Assembly: GCF_003014675.1 (NCBI RefSeq) | Contig: NZ_PYAU01000001.1 | Coordinates: forward strand, 62,001 to 126,000 | Reading direction: 5' to 3' | Source: Labedella gwakjiensis | GTDB lineage: Bacteria; Actinomycetota; Actinomycetes; Actinomycetales; Microbacteriaceae | Length of the DNA: 64,000 nt | Shown: piece after piece, positions 1 to 11,556 of the stretch | Layout of the letters: every line of letters starts with the position of its first letter | Position numbering within the stretch: the first letter of the stretch is position 1 | Notes under the pieces: model-generated | Databases searched by the model: none | The model's input: only the letters and a program-made list of their open reading frames with translations | What the model was told of the DNA's origin: nothing | Translations under genes and position numbers: made by a program

Positions 1-1303
1 AGCGGCCCGCCATGACGAGATCCGGTCGGTCAGCGGCGAACCCCGTGGCCAGGAGCGCGGAGGCCAGCATCCCGTGGTCTTCGAGCGCGGCGACGGCGGT
101 GGACGCGCGCCCGTCGAGCGAGGCCCTGACGAGCGACCCGTCGGACCGGACGTGGGCGTCGAGAATGGTGTCGCTCACGTCGACGGCGGCCTCGATCCAC
201 GCGTCGACACCGAACGCCACACCGGCACGGGCGAGGGCCGCGATCGCGAGGCCGTTCCAGCCGGTCAGCACCTTGCGGTCGAGCGCCGGTGGGTTCTCCT
301 GGGCCCGCCCGGCGGCGTCCAGCGCGTAGTAGCCCCCTTCGGAGCGTTCTCCGCGCACCGTGCTCTCCGAATCCTGGGCGCTCGCGAAGCCGCCCGGAAT
401 ACGCAGGGTCTCGAGGAGGAACCGGACGATTCCGGCGGCGGTCTCCGCAGCCCAGGCACGCGACCGGTCGTGAGTCCACGCCGTCGTGTACGCATCGAGG
501 AGGAGCGCGTTGTCGTAAAGCATCCGCTCGTAGTGGGGCACCGACCAGTCGGCGTTGGTCGCATAACGGAAGAAGCCACCCTCCACCGGATCGCGGAGGT
601 CGGACGTGGCCATGCGACGGAGCGTGCGCGCTGCGAGGTCGTCGGCGCCGGCGTCGAGGAGGAACTGGAGGGACGGAGCGACCGGGAACTTCGGCGCCCC
701 GCCGAAGCCCCCGTGCTCGCGGTCCTCGCCCGCTCGGAGCGTCTCGACGGCGTCGTGGATCGCGGATCGACCCGGAGGGGCGGCCGGTCCGTCGACCGCG
801 GGAAGCGATGACCTGACGGCGCTGGCGACAGCCGCGCCGGTCGCGAGCGCCTGGTCGCGTCGATGGGTCCATGCGTCGACGACCGCGGCGACCACGCGCC
901 GGAAGGCCGGATGCCCCTGGACGTCGACGGGTGGGAAGTAGGTGCCGGCGAAGAAGACCTCGCCGTCGGGAGTGGCGAAGACGGAGAGCGGCCAGCCGAG
1001 GTTCGGGGTGAAGGCGCTCGCGCTCGCCAGGAATGCGGCGTCGACTCCCGGGTGCTCCTCCCGGTCGACCTTGATGCTGACGACGGCGTCTCCAAGGAGC
1101 TGCGCTATCTCGGGATCGGAGAAGCTCTCGCGCGCCATGACGTGACACCAGTGGCACGTGGCGTACCCGATCGAGATGAAGACGGGTACGTCGCGCCTCC
1201 TCGCCTCCGCGAAGGCCTCCTCACCCCACGGCCACCAGTCGACGGGGTTGTCGGCATGGGCGAGAAGGTAAGGACTCACGGTGTCCGCGAGGCGCGAGGG
1301 CAC
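1..1303 (-). CDS. DUF255 thioredoxin-fold protein (SPATA20/YyaL-like), 3' end outside window
   Basis: The frame reads open from a GTG at 1303 to the window edge, about 434 residues, so the C-terminus is missing. The start lies 2 nt after the TGA of the upstream gene, which suggests translational coupling. Near the N-terminus are the family hallmarks [17 protein letters not shown] and, about 35 residues on, [14 protein letters not shown] with the CxxC-like Cys pair of the DUF255 thioredoxin fold. An (alpha/alpha)6-barrel-like region follows. Family members are annotated as thioredoxin-domain or spermatogenesis-associated-protein-20-like; the reaction is not firmly established. Probably cytoplasmic, since no signal peptide is visible. 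Confidence 0.88.
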   Translation of the reverse strand, partial: MPSRLADTVSPYLLAHADNPVDWWPWGEEAFAEARRRDVPVFISIGYATCHWCHVMARESFSDPEIAQLLGDAVVSIKVDREEHPGVDAAFLASASAFTPNLGWPLSVFATPDGEVFFAGTYFPPVDVQGHPAFRRVVAAVVDAWTHRRDQALATGAAVASAVRSSLPAVDGPAAPPGRSAIHDAVETLRAGEDREHGGFGGAPKFPVAPSLQFLLDAGADDLAARTLRRMATSDLRDPVEGGFFRYATNADWSVPHYERMLYDNALLLDAYTTAWTHDRSRAWAAETAAGIVRFLLETLRIPGGFASAQDSESTVRGERSEGGYYALDAAGRAQENPPALDRKVLTGWNGLAIAALARAGVAFGVDAWIEAAVDVSDTILDAHVRSDGSLVRASLDGRASTAVAALEDHGMLASALLATGFAADRPDLVMAGR

Positions 1304-1305
1304 GC

Positions 1306-2196
1306 TCAGGCGCCCGCCGCCGGTACGCCGGAATCGTCGGCCGAGCCGTCGGCCGACACGGGTACGAGCGCCGTCTCCCCCGCCCGCACCGGTGTCGCGA
1401 AGCGGTTGTTCGGCGGAGGCAGCGGGCAGACGTACTCGTCACTGAAGGCGCACGGCGGGAGGTACGCACGGTTGAAGTCGACGCGGACGACACCGTCGGC
1501 GCCAGGAGCCGGCATGCCGAGGAATCGGAACCTGTAGCTCTCCGTCCCACTCGTGCCGTCGGCGATCACGGCGCGGAGCCCGGACGGCCCACCCGTGACG
1601 GTGAGGGAGACGGGCTCGTCACCGAGAGCGAACTCGACGGTACCGGCGAGGCGTTCCTCGCCGACGTACCCGTCGATCGCCGTGACGGAGAACGTGGCGG
1701 CTGGATCCGCCGGAGTGAAGCGGCCGTCGACGACCCAGCGCTCGTCGGGGGCGAAGTACCCGATGTCGGCCGTCGACAGCCGCACGGGTGCATCCGGATC
1801 GATGACACGGAGGGCGAGCGAGCCGTCTCGATCGAAGAAGCGCAACCGGCGCTCGCCGGCCGCCACCTCGCCACCCGCCGACAATCGCACGGTGTCGCCC
1901 GTGACCACACCGACCTCATCGCCGTCACGCAACACGGGCAGTCCGTCGAGCTCGTTCCCCTGCCCGACGACACTGTCGATGTCCGCCCACCACTCGCCGG
2001 GGACACCGGGGAGCCGCTGCGGCTCCCCGGTGAGCCAGTGAGTGGCGGTGAGAGACGCGATGCCGAGTGGAGACAGAGTGGCCCGCAGGCGCGCCCGGTG
2101 CCACGCGTTCCAGGCGCGTTCGAACGCGTCGACACGGCTCTCACCGGACGTGTCGTCGTTCTCGTCCCACACCGTGGCCGTCGCCGTTCCGCTCAT
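1306..2196 (-). CDS. DUF1684 domain-containing protein
   Basis: This 296-aa protein carries the DUF1684 C-terminal signature: a [20 protein letters not shown] segment followed by [15 protein letters not shown]. An N-terminal [21 protein letters not shown] helical stretch is also typical of the family. The domain has no assigned enzymatic activity. The ATG at 2196 has GGAG 6 nt upstream (GGAGcagacgATG). The stop lies 2 nt before the GTG of the DUF255 gene, so the two are probably co-transcribed. No signal peptide or membrane segment is seen. Confidence 0.85.
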   Translation of the reverse strand: MSGTATATVWDENDDTSGESRVDAFERAWNAWHRARLRATLSPLGIASLTATHWLTGEPQRLPGVPGEWWADIDSVVGQGNELDGLPVLRDGDEVGVVTGDTVRLSAGGEVAAGERRLRFFDRDGSLALRVIDPDAPVRLSTADIGYFAPDERWVVDGRFTPADPAATFSVTAIDGYVGEERLAGTVEFALGDEPVSLTVTGGPSGLRAVIADGTSGTESYRFRFLGMPAPGADGVVRVDFNRAYLPPCAFSDEYVCPLPPPNNRFATPVRAGETALVPVSADGSADDSGVPAAGA

Positions 2197-2231
2197 CGTC
2201 TGCTCCGCTCGTCGTGTCGTGGGCTCTCGGC

Positions 2232-3960
<1,729 letters not shown>

Positions 3961-3964
<4 letters not shown>

Positions 3965-4869
3965 GCGCTCATCCGTTCGTCGTCGGCCGTGAGGGTCGTG
4001 AAGGCCTCCTCGAGGCTCGCGCGGCGGACGGCCAGTCCGTCGAACGGGGCGGCTGAGGCGACCAGGGAGCGCACGAACGCGTCGGAGTCGCGCACCCATG
4101 CCGTGAGACCCCTGCCATCGACATCGATGCGCACCACGCCGTCCATGCGTTCGACGACGGCCGCATCGACACCATCGAGGGTGACGCACCGGAGCCCGAC
4201 GCGTCCGAGGACCCCGGCGAGGTCGTCGTCCGCGAGTACACGTCCCCGACCGATCACGATGACCCGCTCGGCGAGCGCCTCGATCTCCTCGAGGTAATGG
4301 CTCGTCACGACGATCGTCGCCCCGCGCTCATGCTGCCGACGGAGGGCGTCCCACAGCGTGTGGCGGGCCTCGACGTCGAGACCGGTCGTCGGTTCGTCGA
4401 GGAGGACGAGTCGAGGATTGCCGATGAACGCGAGAGCCACCGCGAGTCTGCGCTTCTGACCGCCCGAGAGAGCCCCGGTCTGCATGCGGAGCAACGGGTC
4501 GAGCCCGAACTCGGCCGCGATCGTCGTGCGATCGGCCGCGTCGTCGAAATGGGCCGCGACGAAGTCGAGCACCTCCCCGACGCGCAGAGTGTCCGGGAGA
4601 CCGGTCTCCTGCGGTGTGCATCCGAGTCGCTGCCGGGCGCGAGGGTCGCCGGGGGCGCGCCCGAAGAGCTCGACGGTGCCGGTCGTGGGCCGGCGCGTCC
4701 CGTCGAGCAGCGAGAGGAGCGTCGACTTGCCGGCGCCGTTCGGCCCCAGAAGACCGACGATCGACCCGGGCGCGATATCGAGCGAGACGTGGTCGAGGGC
4801 CGTGACCTCTCCGAACCTGCGAGTGACGTCCGTGAGCCGTGCGAGCGGTGGTGTGTCTGCGATGGTCAC
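3961..4869 (-). CDS. ABC transporter ATP-binding protein
   Basis: 302-aa ABC ATPase of the exporter (drug/lantibiotic resistance) type. Walker A GPNGAGKST is at residues 42-50, followed by the signature LSGGQKRR and Walker B LVLLDEPTTGLD, then the switch His in TIVVTSHYLEE. A C-terminal extension of about 80 residues is typical for the partner of an ABC-2 permease. It overlaps the regulator gene upstream by 4 bp and the permease downstream by 4 bp, so all are translated from one mRNA. Substrate unknown. Confidence 0.95.
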
Positions 4870-5162
4870 GATCCTTCTCCCAGCAGCGCGCGAAGCGCCG
4901 TCATGTAGTCCTCGAACGCTCGACGGCCGGGAGCACTGAGCGCCGCATACGTGGCGGGCGTTCGGTCGTTGTGAGTCTTGGTGACGGTCACGTATCCCGC
5001 GTCCTCGAGCTTGCGGAGGTGGGTGGAGAGATTGCCTGCGGTCATGTCGAGGAGCTGCTGGAGCCGCGGGAAGCTCACCTGGGCCTCCGCACCGAGGGCC
5101 GCGAGCGTCGACATGATGCGCAATCGGGCCTGGGCGTGGATGACGGGGTCGAGCTCAGCCAC
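4866..5162 (-). CDS. Winged-helix transcriptional regulator (HTH_34/ArsR-like)
   Basis: 98-aa single-domain winged-helix DNA-binding protein. The pattern of an N-terminal VIHAQARLRIMSTL helix, a recognition helix around MTAGNLSTHLRKLEDAGYV and a wing at TVTKTHNDRTPATYAAL matches the MarR/ArsR-like HTH_34 family that often accompanies ABC-2 exporters. It overlaps the membrane-protein gene upstream by 8 bp and the ATPase downstream by 4 bp. Inference: it autoregulates this operon through the dyad at 5842-5860. No effector-binding domain is present. Confidence 0.88.
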   Translation of the reverse strand: MAELDPVIHAQARLRIMSTLAALGAEAQVSFPRLQQLLDMTAGNLSTHLRKLEDAGYVTVTKTHNDRTPATYAALSAPGRRAFEDYMTALRALLGEGS

Positions 5163-5838
5163 GGTTCCGCGCTCCCGCAGACCGCCGGGCGCGAGCCACG
5201 AGGAGCACGATTCCGTAGACCAGGAACGCCCCTCCCCCCGCGAGCGCCATGACGAGGTAGTTGCCCGGCGTGCCGAAATAGGGTGCGACGATCCCGATGG
5301 ACAGGATCCACCCTCCGACGACGATCATCGAGCGGTCGGAGAAGAGGGCTGCGCCGAAGAGGTACAGGATGCCGACGACGATGCAGTAACCCGCCGGGAA
5401 GTAGAGCGCGGCCACCTCAGCCGACATGCCGGCACGGAACAGTGCACCGGCGAGCATCGGGACAGCCAGGCAGCCGAGCGCCCAGGTGATCCCGTAGATC
5501 CTCGCCTGCACCTGTTGCGGCCCCTTCACTCCAGCGCCGGTCCGCATACCGACGACCCCCGAGATGATGATTCCGGCGACCATCAGGATCACGAAGACCG
5601 CGCCGGCCGGTCCCGCCGGCACTGCGATCGGGCTGGCATCCGACGCCGACCAGAGGGCGAGGAAACCCACGGTCCATGCGACTCCCCAGGTGAGCACGAT
5701 GATCGTCGTCGGCATCTGGAAGAAGTCCTCGACGCGGTCCTCCTGGCGACGCGAGAGGGCGAGCATCTCCGCCGGGGTCATCGGCGCGTCGTCGTCATGG
5801 TCTGGTGACGCGGCTGCTGGGTCGTGTCGATCTGTCAT
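5155..5838 (-). CDS. Integral membrane protein, first gene of the regulator/ABC operon
   Basis: 227-aa protein with a charged, His/Asp-rich N-terminus of about 45 residues, then about six hydrophobic segments (starting at TTIIVLTWGVAWTVGFLALW). I do not recognise an enzymatic motif. Similar proteins with an N-terminal soluble stub next to HTH_34 regulators are common in actinobacteria and are annotated only as hypothetical. The start is set at ATG 5838 because a TACAAA hexamer ends 6 nt before it, with a TTGACT -35 18 nt further up. It overlaps the regulator gene by 8 bp and may sense or assist the exporter; this is inference. Confidence 0.75.
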   Translation of the reverse strand: MTDRHDPAAASPDHDDDAPMTPAEMLALSRRQEDRVEDFFQMPTTIIVLTWGVAWTVGFLALWSASDASPIAVPAGPAGAVFVILMVAGIIISGVVGMRTGAGVKGPQQVQARIYGITWALGCLAVPMLAGALFRAGMSAEVAALYFPAGYCIVVGILYLFGAALFSDRSMIVVGGWILSIGIVAPYFGTPGNYLVMALAGGGAFLVYGIVLLVARARRSAGARNRG

Positions 5839-5841
5839 GTT

Positions 5842-5874
5842 TACTTTGTATCGCAAACCACTCTGCTCAGTCAA
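5842..5874 (-). promoter_or_regulatory. Leaderless promoter with overlapping dyad operator for the regulator/ABC operon
   Basis: On the minus strand a TTGACT -35 (5869-5874) and a TACAAA -10 (5845-5850) are 18 nt apart, and the -10 ends 6 nt before ATG 5838, predicting a leaderless mRNA. An imperfect inverted repeat, TACTTTG-N5-CAAACCA (5842-5860, perfect inner arms TTTG/CAAA), covers the -10. This is where a repressor such as the winged-helix protein of this operon would bind. Confidence 0.55.
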
Positions 5875-5935
5875 TGAGTTTGTGGACGTCGACCGGCGGC
5901 CGTCCCTCCCGTCACTGGCCGTACGATGGAGGGCT

Positions 5936-8900
5936 ATGCTTCCCGCGATCGTCTATCCCCCCGAGCTGCCCGTCAGCGCCATGCGCGACGACATCGCGGC
6001 GGCGATCCGGGACAACCAGGTCGTCATCGTCGCCGGCGAGACGGGCTCGGGGAAGACGACGCAGCTGCCGAAGATCTGCCTCGAACTCGGCCGGGAGAGC
6101 ATCGGCCACACGCAGCCACGACGCATCGCCGCCCGCACGATCGCCGAGCGCATCTCGGACGAGCTCGGCACGGAGCTCGGCGGTCTCGTCGGGTACCAGG
6201 TGCGCTTCACCGACACCGTGTCGTCCGACACGAAGATCAAGCTCATGACGGACGGCATCCTGCTCGCCGAGATGCAGCGCGACCGGCTCCTGCGCCGCTA
6301 CGACACGATCATCATCGACGAGGCGCACGAACGCAGCCTCACGATCGACTTCCTCCTCGGCTACCTCAAGCAGCTCCTCCCCCAGCGCCCCGACCTCAAG
6401 ATCGTCATCACGTCGGCGACGATCGATCCGCAGAGCTTCTCGAAGCACTTCGGCGACGCCCCCATCGTGGAGGTCTCCGGCCGAACCTATCCCGTCGAGG
6501 TGCGATACCGCCCCCTCGTCGCCGAGACGGGCGCAGACACGGACGACGAGGACGACGACGCCCCGACGGACGACCGCAACTACATCGAGGGCATCTCCGA
6601 CGCGCTCGACGAGCTGGCCCGCGAGAGCTCGGGCGACGTGCTCGTGTTCCTCTCCGGCGAGGCCGAGATCCGCGACGCCGCTGACGCCCTCCGCGCGAAG
6701 TACACCGGAGAACGTGGCGGCGTCACCGAGATCCTGCCCCTCTACGGACGTCTGAGTTCCGACGAGCAGCATCGCGTGTTCCGCCCGTCCACCGTCGCGG
6801 GGGTGCGGCGTCGCGTCGTGCTCGCCACGAACGTCGCGGAGACGAGCCTCACCGTTCCCGGCATCCGCTACGTCATCGATGCGGGGACTGCGCGCATCTC
6901 GCGCTACAGCACGCGGTCGAAGGTGCAGCGTCTCCCGATCGAGGCGATCTCGCAGGCGTCGGCGCGGCAGCGCTCGGGCCGCGCCGGTCGCACGAGCGCG
7001 GGAATCGCGATCCGCCTCTACTCGGAGGAGGACTTCGAGCGCCGCCCCGAGTACACCGAACCCGAGATCCTCCGGACCGGGCTCGCAGCCGTCATCCTGC
7101 AGATGGTGTCGCTCGGTCTGGGCGACATCCAGGAATTCCCCTTCCTCCAGCCGCCGGACACCCGGGGCGTCCGCGACGGTCTCGACCTCCTCGCCGAACT
7201 CGGCGCGCTGAAGGACCCGCGCTCGTCGTCGCCGGCCCTCACCCGCACGGGTCGCGACCTCGCACGGCTCCCCATCGATCCCCGATTCGCCCGGATGATC
7301 GTGGAGTCGCGCCGCTGGAACACGACACGCGAGGTCCTCGCGATCGTCGCAGCGCTCACCATCCAGGACCCGCGGGAGCGACCGCTCGAGCAGCGCGGTC
7401 GCGCCGACGAACTGCACGCCCGGTTCGCCGACCCCACGAGCGACTTCCTCACCCTCCTGAACCTCTGGAACCACCTGGAGGAGAAGCAGCACGAACTGTC
7501 GTCGAGTGCTTTCCGGCGCTTGTGCCGCTCGGAGTTCCTCAACTACATGCGGGTGCGCGAGTGGCAGGACGTCTACCGCCAGCTCAAGCGGCTCGCGAAG
7601 CCCCTCCGCCTCACGGTCGGCGAACCCGCCGTCAACCCGGACGGCATCCACCGTTCCCTCCTTTCCGGGCTCCTCTCCCACATCGGCGTCAAGGACCAGG
7701 CCGCCGCCGCGGCGACGAAGCCGTCGGGCAACCGCGACCGCAAGACGCCGGGACCGCCCAAGAAGGGCGACTACGTCGGCGCACGCGGCATGCGCTTCGT
7801 CATCTTCCCCGGCTCGACCCTCGCCAAGAAGCAGCCGAACGCCGTCATGAGCGCCGAGCTCGTCGAGACCTCTCGGCTGTTCGCCCGCAACAACGCGTCG
7901 ATCGACCCGGCGTGGGCCGAGCAGATAGCCGGCGACCTCTGCAAGCGCAGCTACTCCGAGCCGCACTGGGAGAAGAAGCAGGGCGCCGTCGTCGCCTACG
8001 AGAAGGTGACCCTCTACGGAGTGCCGATCGTGCCCAAGCGACGCGTGCAGTACAAGCGGATCGACCCGGAGCTCAGCCGTGAGCTCTTCATCCGTCACGC
8101 GCTCGTCGAGGGCGAGTGGGAGTCGCCGCAGTCGTTCGACCGCGCGAACAAGGCACTCCGCCGCGAGCTCGAGCAGCTCGAGGAGCGCACCCGTCGCCGC
8201 GACATCCTCGTCGACGACGAGGCCGTCTTCGACTTCTACGACGCCCGCATCCCTGCCGACGTCGCATCGACGCGCGATTTCGAGGGCTGGTGGCGGCAGA
8301 CACGGGCGAAGACTCCGGATCTGCTCACCATGACCCGGGCGGATCTCCTCCCCGAAGAGGAGGTCGCCGAGGTCGACGAGTCCCTGTTCCCGCCCACGTG
8401 GCGACAGGGCGACCAGAAGCTCCGCCTGCGGTACCGCTTCGATCCGGGGTCCGACGACGACGGCGTGACCGTGCAGGTGCCGCTCGCGCTCCTCCCGAGG
8501 CTCTCCCCCGCCGGTTTCGACTGGCAGGTCGCAGGGTTCCGGAAAGACCTCGTCACGGCGATGATCAAGTCGCTCCCGAAGGCGATCCGACGCAACGTCG
8601 TCCCCGCGGCGGACTGGGCCGAGAAGCTGCTCGCCGACCTCCCCGACCACCCGGACGCCGCGCCCACCACCAACGCCGACACCCTCGCCGCTCGTCTCGC
8701 GATGTCGATCAAGCGGTTGTCATACATGGCGATCGAGCCGAGCGACTTCGACGTGGCGCGCGTTCCCGACCACCTGAAGATGAACTTCCGGGTCGTCGAC
8801 GAACGCGGCCGGGAGGTCGCGACGGGCCGTGACCTCGCCCGGCTCCAGGAGCGACTGGCGTCGCGCTCGAGCCGCTCCGTCGCCACCGTCGCGGAGTCGA

Positions 8901-9778
8901 GCCCGCACGCGATCGAGCGACGCGGGCTCACCACGTGGGACATCGACGAGCTGCCCCGTTTCATCGACGTGAAGCAGGGCGGCGGGGTGGTCCGCGGCTA
9001 TCCCACGCTGCGCGACGACGGCGACTCCGTCTCCATCGCGATCGTGGCGACGCCCGAGGAACAGGCGCGCACCCTGCCGGCGGGGGTCCGCCGGCTGCTT
9101 CGGCTCGCCGTCCCCTCCCCGGCCTCGTACGTGCAGCAGCACCTCACGCAGAACGAGAAGCTCGCACTCGCCACGAGTCGCTACCCCTCCACGAACGCGC
9201 TCTTCGACGACTGCCTCATGGCCTGCATCGACGACGTGCTCTACCGGGTGAGCCCCGACGGGACGGTGTTCCTGCGGGGGCAGTACGAGGCGATCCGCGA
9301 CCGAGTGTCGGCCGCCGTCATGAACACGATGTTCGACACCGTCTCGCTCGTTGCCCGGATCCTCCTGGCGGTCCGCGCGGCCGACAAGGCCCTCAAGGAT
9401 GCGACGGGAATGGCCGTGATCGCGCAGGTGGCCGACGCCCGCGCGCAGCTCGACTCCCTCACGGGCCCTGGCTTCGTCGGGACGACGGGACTCGCGCGCC
9501 TGCAGCATCTCCCCCGTTACATCGGCGGCGTGCGCGCCCGAGCGGAGAAGCTCGCGGACAATCCGCATCGCGATCGCGCATGGATGACGGAGTACCAGAC
9601 CGCGTTCGAGCGGTTCACGGCAGCGGGCGGCACGATACCGATCGATCCCCACGGGCCCGAGAAGCTCGTCCACGCCCGGTGGATGCTCGAGGAATACCGC
9701 GTGAGCCTGTTCGCGACCCAGCTCGGCACGTCGGAATCGGTCTCGCTCCAGCGGATCACCAAGGTCCTCGCCGGCTGA
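5936..9778 (+). CDS. hrpA: ATP-dependent RNA helicase HrpA
   Basis: 1280-aa DEAH-box helicase, the usual length for bacterial HrpA. Walker A GETGSGKT is at residues 34-41, DEAH at 128-131 and SAT at 160-162. These are followed by the helicase C motifs (NVAETSLTVPGI, QRSGRAGR), the HA2/OB region and a long C-terminal DUF3418 domain. HrpA enzymes unwind RNA and have been linked to mRNA processing and ribosome rescue. The ATG at 5936 is preceded by GGAGGG 5 nt upstream and by a TACGAT hexamer; the frame extends further 5' but without family similarity. It is divergent from the membrane-protein operon, sharing a 97-bp intergenic region. Confidence 0.96.
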   Translation: MLPAIVYPPELPVSAMRDDIAAAIRDNQVVIVAGETGSGKTTQLPKICLELGRESIGHTQPRRIAARTIAERISDELGTELGGLVGYQVRFTDTVSSDTKIKLMTDGILLAEMQRDRLLRRYDTIIIDEAHERSLTIDFLLGYLKQLLPQRPDLKIVITSATIDPQSFSKHFGDAPIVEVSGRTYPVEVRYRPLVAETGADTDDEDDDAPTDDRNYIEGISDALDELARESSGDVLVFLSGEAEIRDAADALRAKYTGERGGVTEILPLYGRLSSDEQHRVFRPSTVAGVRRRVVLATNVAETSLTVPGIRYVIDAGTARISRYSTRSKVQRLPIEAISQASARQRSGRAGRTSAGIAIRLYSEEDFERRPEYTEPEILRTGLAAVILQMVSLGLGDIQEFPFLQPPDTRGVRDGLDLLAELGALKDPRSSSPALTRTGRDLARLPIDPRFARMIVESRRWNTTREVLAIVAALTIQDPRERPLEQRGRADELHARFADPTSDFLTLLNLWNHLEEKQHELSSSAFRRLCRSEFLNYMRVREWQDVYRQLKRLAKPLRLTVGEPAVNPDGIHRSLLSGLLSHIGVKDQAAAAATKPSGNRDRKTPGPPKKGDYVGARGMRFVIFPGSTLAKKQPNAVMSAELVETSRLFARNNASIDPAWAEQIAGDLCKRSYSEPHWEKKQGAVVAYEKVTLYGVPIVPKRRVQYKRIDPELSRELFIRHALVEGEWESPQSFDRANKALRRELEQLEERTRRRDILVDDEAVFDFYDARIPADVASTRDFEGWWRQTRAKTPDLLTMTRADLLPEEEVAEVDESLFPPTWRQGDQKLRLRYRFDPGSDDDGVTVQVPLALLPRLSPAGFDWQVAGFRKDLVTAMIKSLPKAIRRNVVPAADWAEKLLADLPDHPDAAPTTNADTLAARLAMSIKRLSYMAIEPSDFDVARVPDHLKMNFRVVDERGREVATGRDLARLQERLASRSSRSVATVAESSPHAIERRGLTTWDIDELPRFIDVKQGGGVVRGYPTLRDDGDSVSIAIVATPEEQARTLPAGVRRLLRLAVPSPASYVQQHLTQNEKLALATSRYPSTNALFDDCLMACIDDVLYRVSPDGTVFLRGQYEAIRDRVSAAVMNTMFDTVSLVARILLAVRAADKALKDATGMAVIAQVADARAQLDSLTGPGFVGTTGLARLQHLPRYIGGVRARAEKLADNPHRDRAWMTEYQTAFERFTAAGGTIPIDPHGPEKLVHARWMLEEYRVSLFATQLGTSESVSLQRITKVLAG

Positions 9779-9782
9779 ACGG

Positions 9783-9830
9783 GTGCGACGCGTCAGGCGT
9801 GCGACGCGTCAGGCGTGCGACGCGTCAGGG
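9783..9830. repeat. Three tandem copies of a 16-bp unit
   Basis: Units 9783-9798, 9799-9814 and 9815-9830 each read GTGCGACGCGTCAGGC, with only the last base of the third copy changed. The array fills the gap between hrpA and the convergent rhodanese gene, and the third unit contains the rhodanese stop (TCA at 9825-9827). It looks like a slippage-derived repeat. No function is assigned. Confidence 0.9.
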
Positions 9831-10664
9831 CATGGCGCCGATGGCGACGGGGCGGTCCGGGTGGTTCGACCAGGCGCTCCAGGAACCCGGGAAGAGGCGC
9901 GCGTCGATGCCCGCGACCGCGAGCGCTGCGACGGTGTGGGCGGCGGTGACGCCGGAGCCGCAGTAGACGCCGACGGGTGCGCCCTGTCCCGCTCCGAGGG
10001 AGGCGAAGCGCTCGCGGAGCTCCTCCGGTGTGCGGAATCTCCCGTCGGCCGCGAGGTTCCCGGCGGTCGGCGCGCTCACAGCACCCGGGATGTGACCGGC
10101 CCGCGGATCCACAGGTTCGACGTCTCCCGCGTACCGCTCCCCCGCCCGCGCATCGAGCAGGACGCCGGACGAGGCCAGAGCCGCCGCATCGTCGATGTGC
10201 AGCACGTCGTCCGTATCGCCGGTCATCAGTGCGATCGTGCCGCGAGGCGGTGCGGACGGGCCGGTCTCGAGCGGAAGTCCGGCATCTCGCCACGCCGCGA
10301 GCGCCCCGTCCAGGATGCGTACGTCCGAGACGCCGTGGTGGCGCAGGAGCCACCACGCGCGCGCCGCCGACATGCCCCCGAGGTCGTCGTAGACGACGAC
10401 CGTGTCACCGTCGTCGAGGCCCCATGAGCGCGCCGACTCCTGGAGGGACGTGCGGTCGGGAAGCGGATGACGTCCGTCGGTCGGGGCGCCGTGCCCGGCG
10501 AGCTGCGTCTCGAGGTCCACGAAGACCGCTCCCGGGAGATGGCCGGACTCGAAGTCGCGGCGCCCGTCCGGTCGGTCGAGCCGCCATCTCACGTCGAGCA
10601 GGCGGACGGGGACACCCGACTCCCGCATCGCGAGCAGTTCCTGTGCCTGGATGAGAACCGTCAT
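9825..10664 (-). CDS. Sulfurtransferase, tandem rhodanese domains
   Basis: 279-aa thiosulfate/3-mercaptopyruvate sulfurtransferase-type protein. Two rhodanese domains are visible: an inactive N-terminal one (residues 1-135, with DVRWRLDRPDGRRDFESGHLPGA) and a catalytic C-terminal one with Cys235 in the loop YCGSGVTAAH. The CGSGVT loop is closer to mercaptopyruvate-type than to the CRxGx[RT] of classic rhodanese. Start at ATG 10664, since a TAGTCT hexamer ends exactly 6 nt before it (leaderless); a GTG one codon earlier is possible. Divergent from the flavin reductase gene. Cytoplasmic. Confidence 0.92.
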   Translation of the reverse strand: MTVLIQAQELLAMRESGVPVRLLDVRWRLDRPDGRRDFESGHLPGAVFVDLETQLAGHGAPTDGRHPLPDRTSLQESARSWGLDDGDTVVVYDDLGGMSAARAWWLLRHHGVSDVRILDGALAAWRDAGLPLETGPSAPPRGTIALMTGDTDDVLHIDDAAALASSGVLLDARAGERYAGDVEPVDPRAGHIPGAVSAPTAGNLAADGRFRTPEELRERFASLGAGQGAPVGVYCGSGVTAAHTVAALAVAGIDARLFPGSWSAWSNHPDRPVAIGAMP

Positions 10665-10798
10665 CACCCCAGACTAGGTGGGGGGACGTCCGTCACAGTC
10701 GGTAACCCGCTTGCTCGTGGCGGAAGAAGGGACGAGGGTGGAATGCGACGGCGCCCCCGGGCGTTGTCCCACGCAGAGCAGAGATCCGAGGAACCACG

Positions 10799-11395
10799 GT
10801 GACCGTCACGAACCCCGCAGCAACCCCGAGCCACGACCCGACAGCGGTCGACAGGACGGCCGTCCGGCACGCCTTCGACGGCGTCGGACCCGACGAGTTC
10901 AAGGCCATCTTCCGTCACCACGCCGCCGGGGTGTCGCTCATCACGGCCGACGCCGGCACGGGTCCCGCCGCCCTCACGGCCACGTCGGTGTTCTCCGTCA
11001 GCGCCGAGCCGCCCATCTTCGTCTTCTCGATCTCCTCGTCGTCGTCCGCGGCGCCCGTGATCACGAGCGCCGAGACTCTCGTCGTGCACATCCTGGATGC
11101 CGACCGTCTCGATCTCGCCAAACTCGGTGCGACGAGCGGCGTCGACCGCTTCGCCGACGCCTCCTCCTGGTCGCGCCTTCCCACGGGCGAGCCCGTGTTC
11201 TCCGGTGTCAGCACCTGGATCCGCGGTCGTGTCATCAACCGTATGGAGGCCGGCAACTCCACGATCATCGCGGTGCACGCGCTCGAGACGAGCCAGTCCT
11301 CCGCCGCACCGGACACTCGGGAGCACGGAGCGCCGCTCGTCTATCACAACCGCACGTGGCACTCCCTCGGCGAGCACTCCGCCCTCGACTCCTGA
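10799..11395 (+). CDS. Flavin reductase family protein (FMN-binding split barrel)
   Basis: 198-aa protein with the flavin reductase-like split-barrel fold. It shows FRHHAAGVSLITADAG near residue 38, the TATSVFSVSAEPPIFVFSIS nucleotide-binding strand and VHILDADRLDLAKLGATSGVDRF. Such proteins reduce FMN/FAD with NAD(P)H, often for a monooxygenase partner, but no partner gene lies next to it. The start is GTG 10799, preceded by GAGGA. A following ORF appears unrelated. Substrate specificity cannot be judged. Confidence 0.9.
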   Translation: MTVTNPAATPSHDPTAVDRTAVRHAFDGVGPDEFKAIFRHHAAGVSLITADAGTGPAALTATSVFSVSAEPPIFVFSISSSSSAAPVITSAETLVVHILDADRLDLAKLGATSGVDRFADASSWSRLPTGEPVFSGVSTWIRGRVINRMEAGNSTIIAVHALETSQSSAAPDTREHGAPLVYHNRTWHSLGEHSALDS

Positions 11396-11556
11396 ACACC
11401 GCTCCCGCCGGACGGAAGGGCTCCTGAGCGCGGCCGATCACTCGTCGCGCCTGCCCCGGAAAAAGTTCTACGGACCGCCGTCATGATCCGCCCCTCGATG
11501 CATCTCCTCTAGTGAGAGAGCATCCGAGGGGGATGCGGAGAAGGACGGAGCGTGTC

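Noticed and set aside
5912-8650. 912-codon open frame on the minus strand opposite hrpA
   Set aside because: Antisense shadow of hrpA with Arg/Asp/Val-biased composition and no recognisable motif.
9783-9830. CRISPR array
   Set aside because: The repeats are directly adjacent without spacers, and no cas gene occurs in the window.
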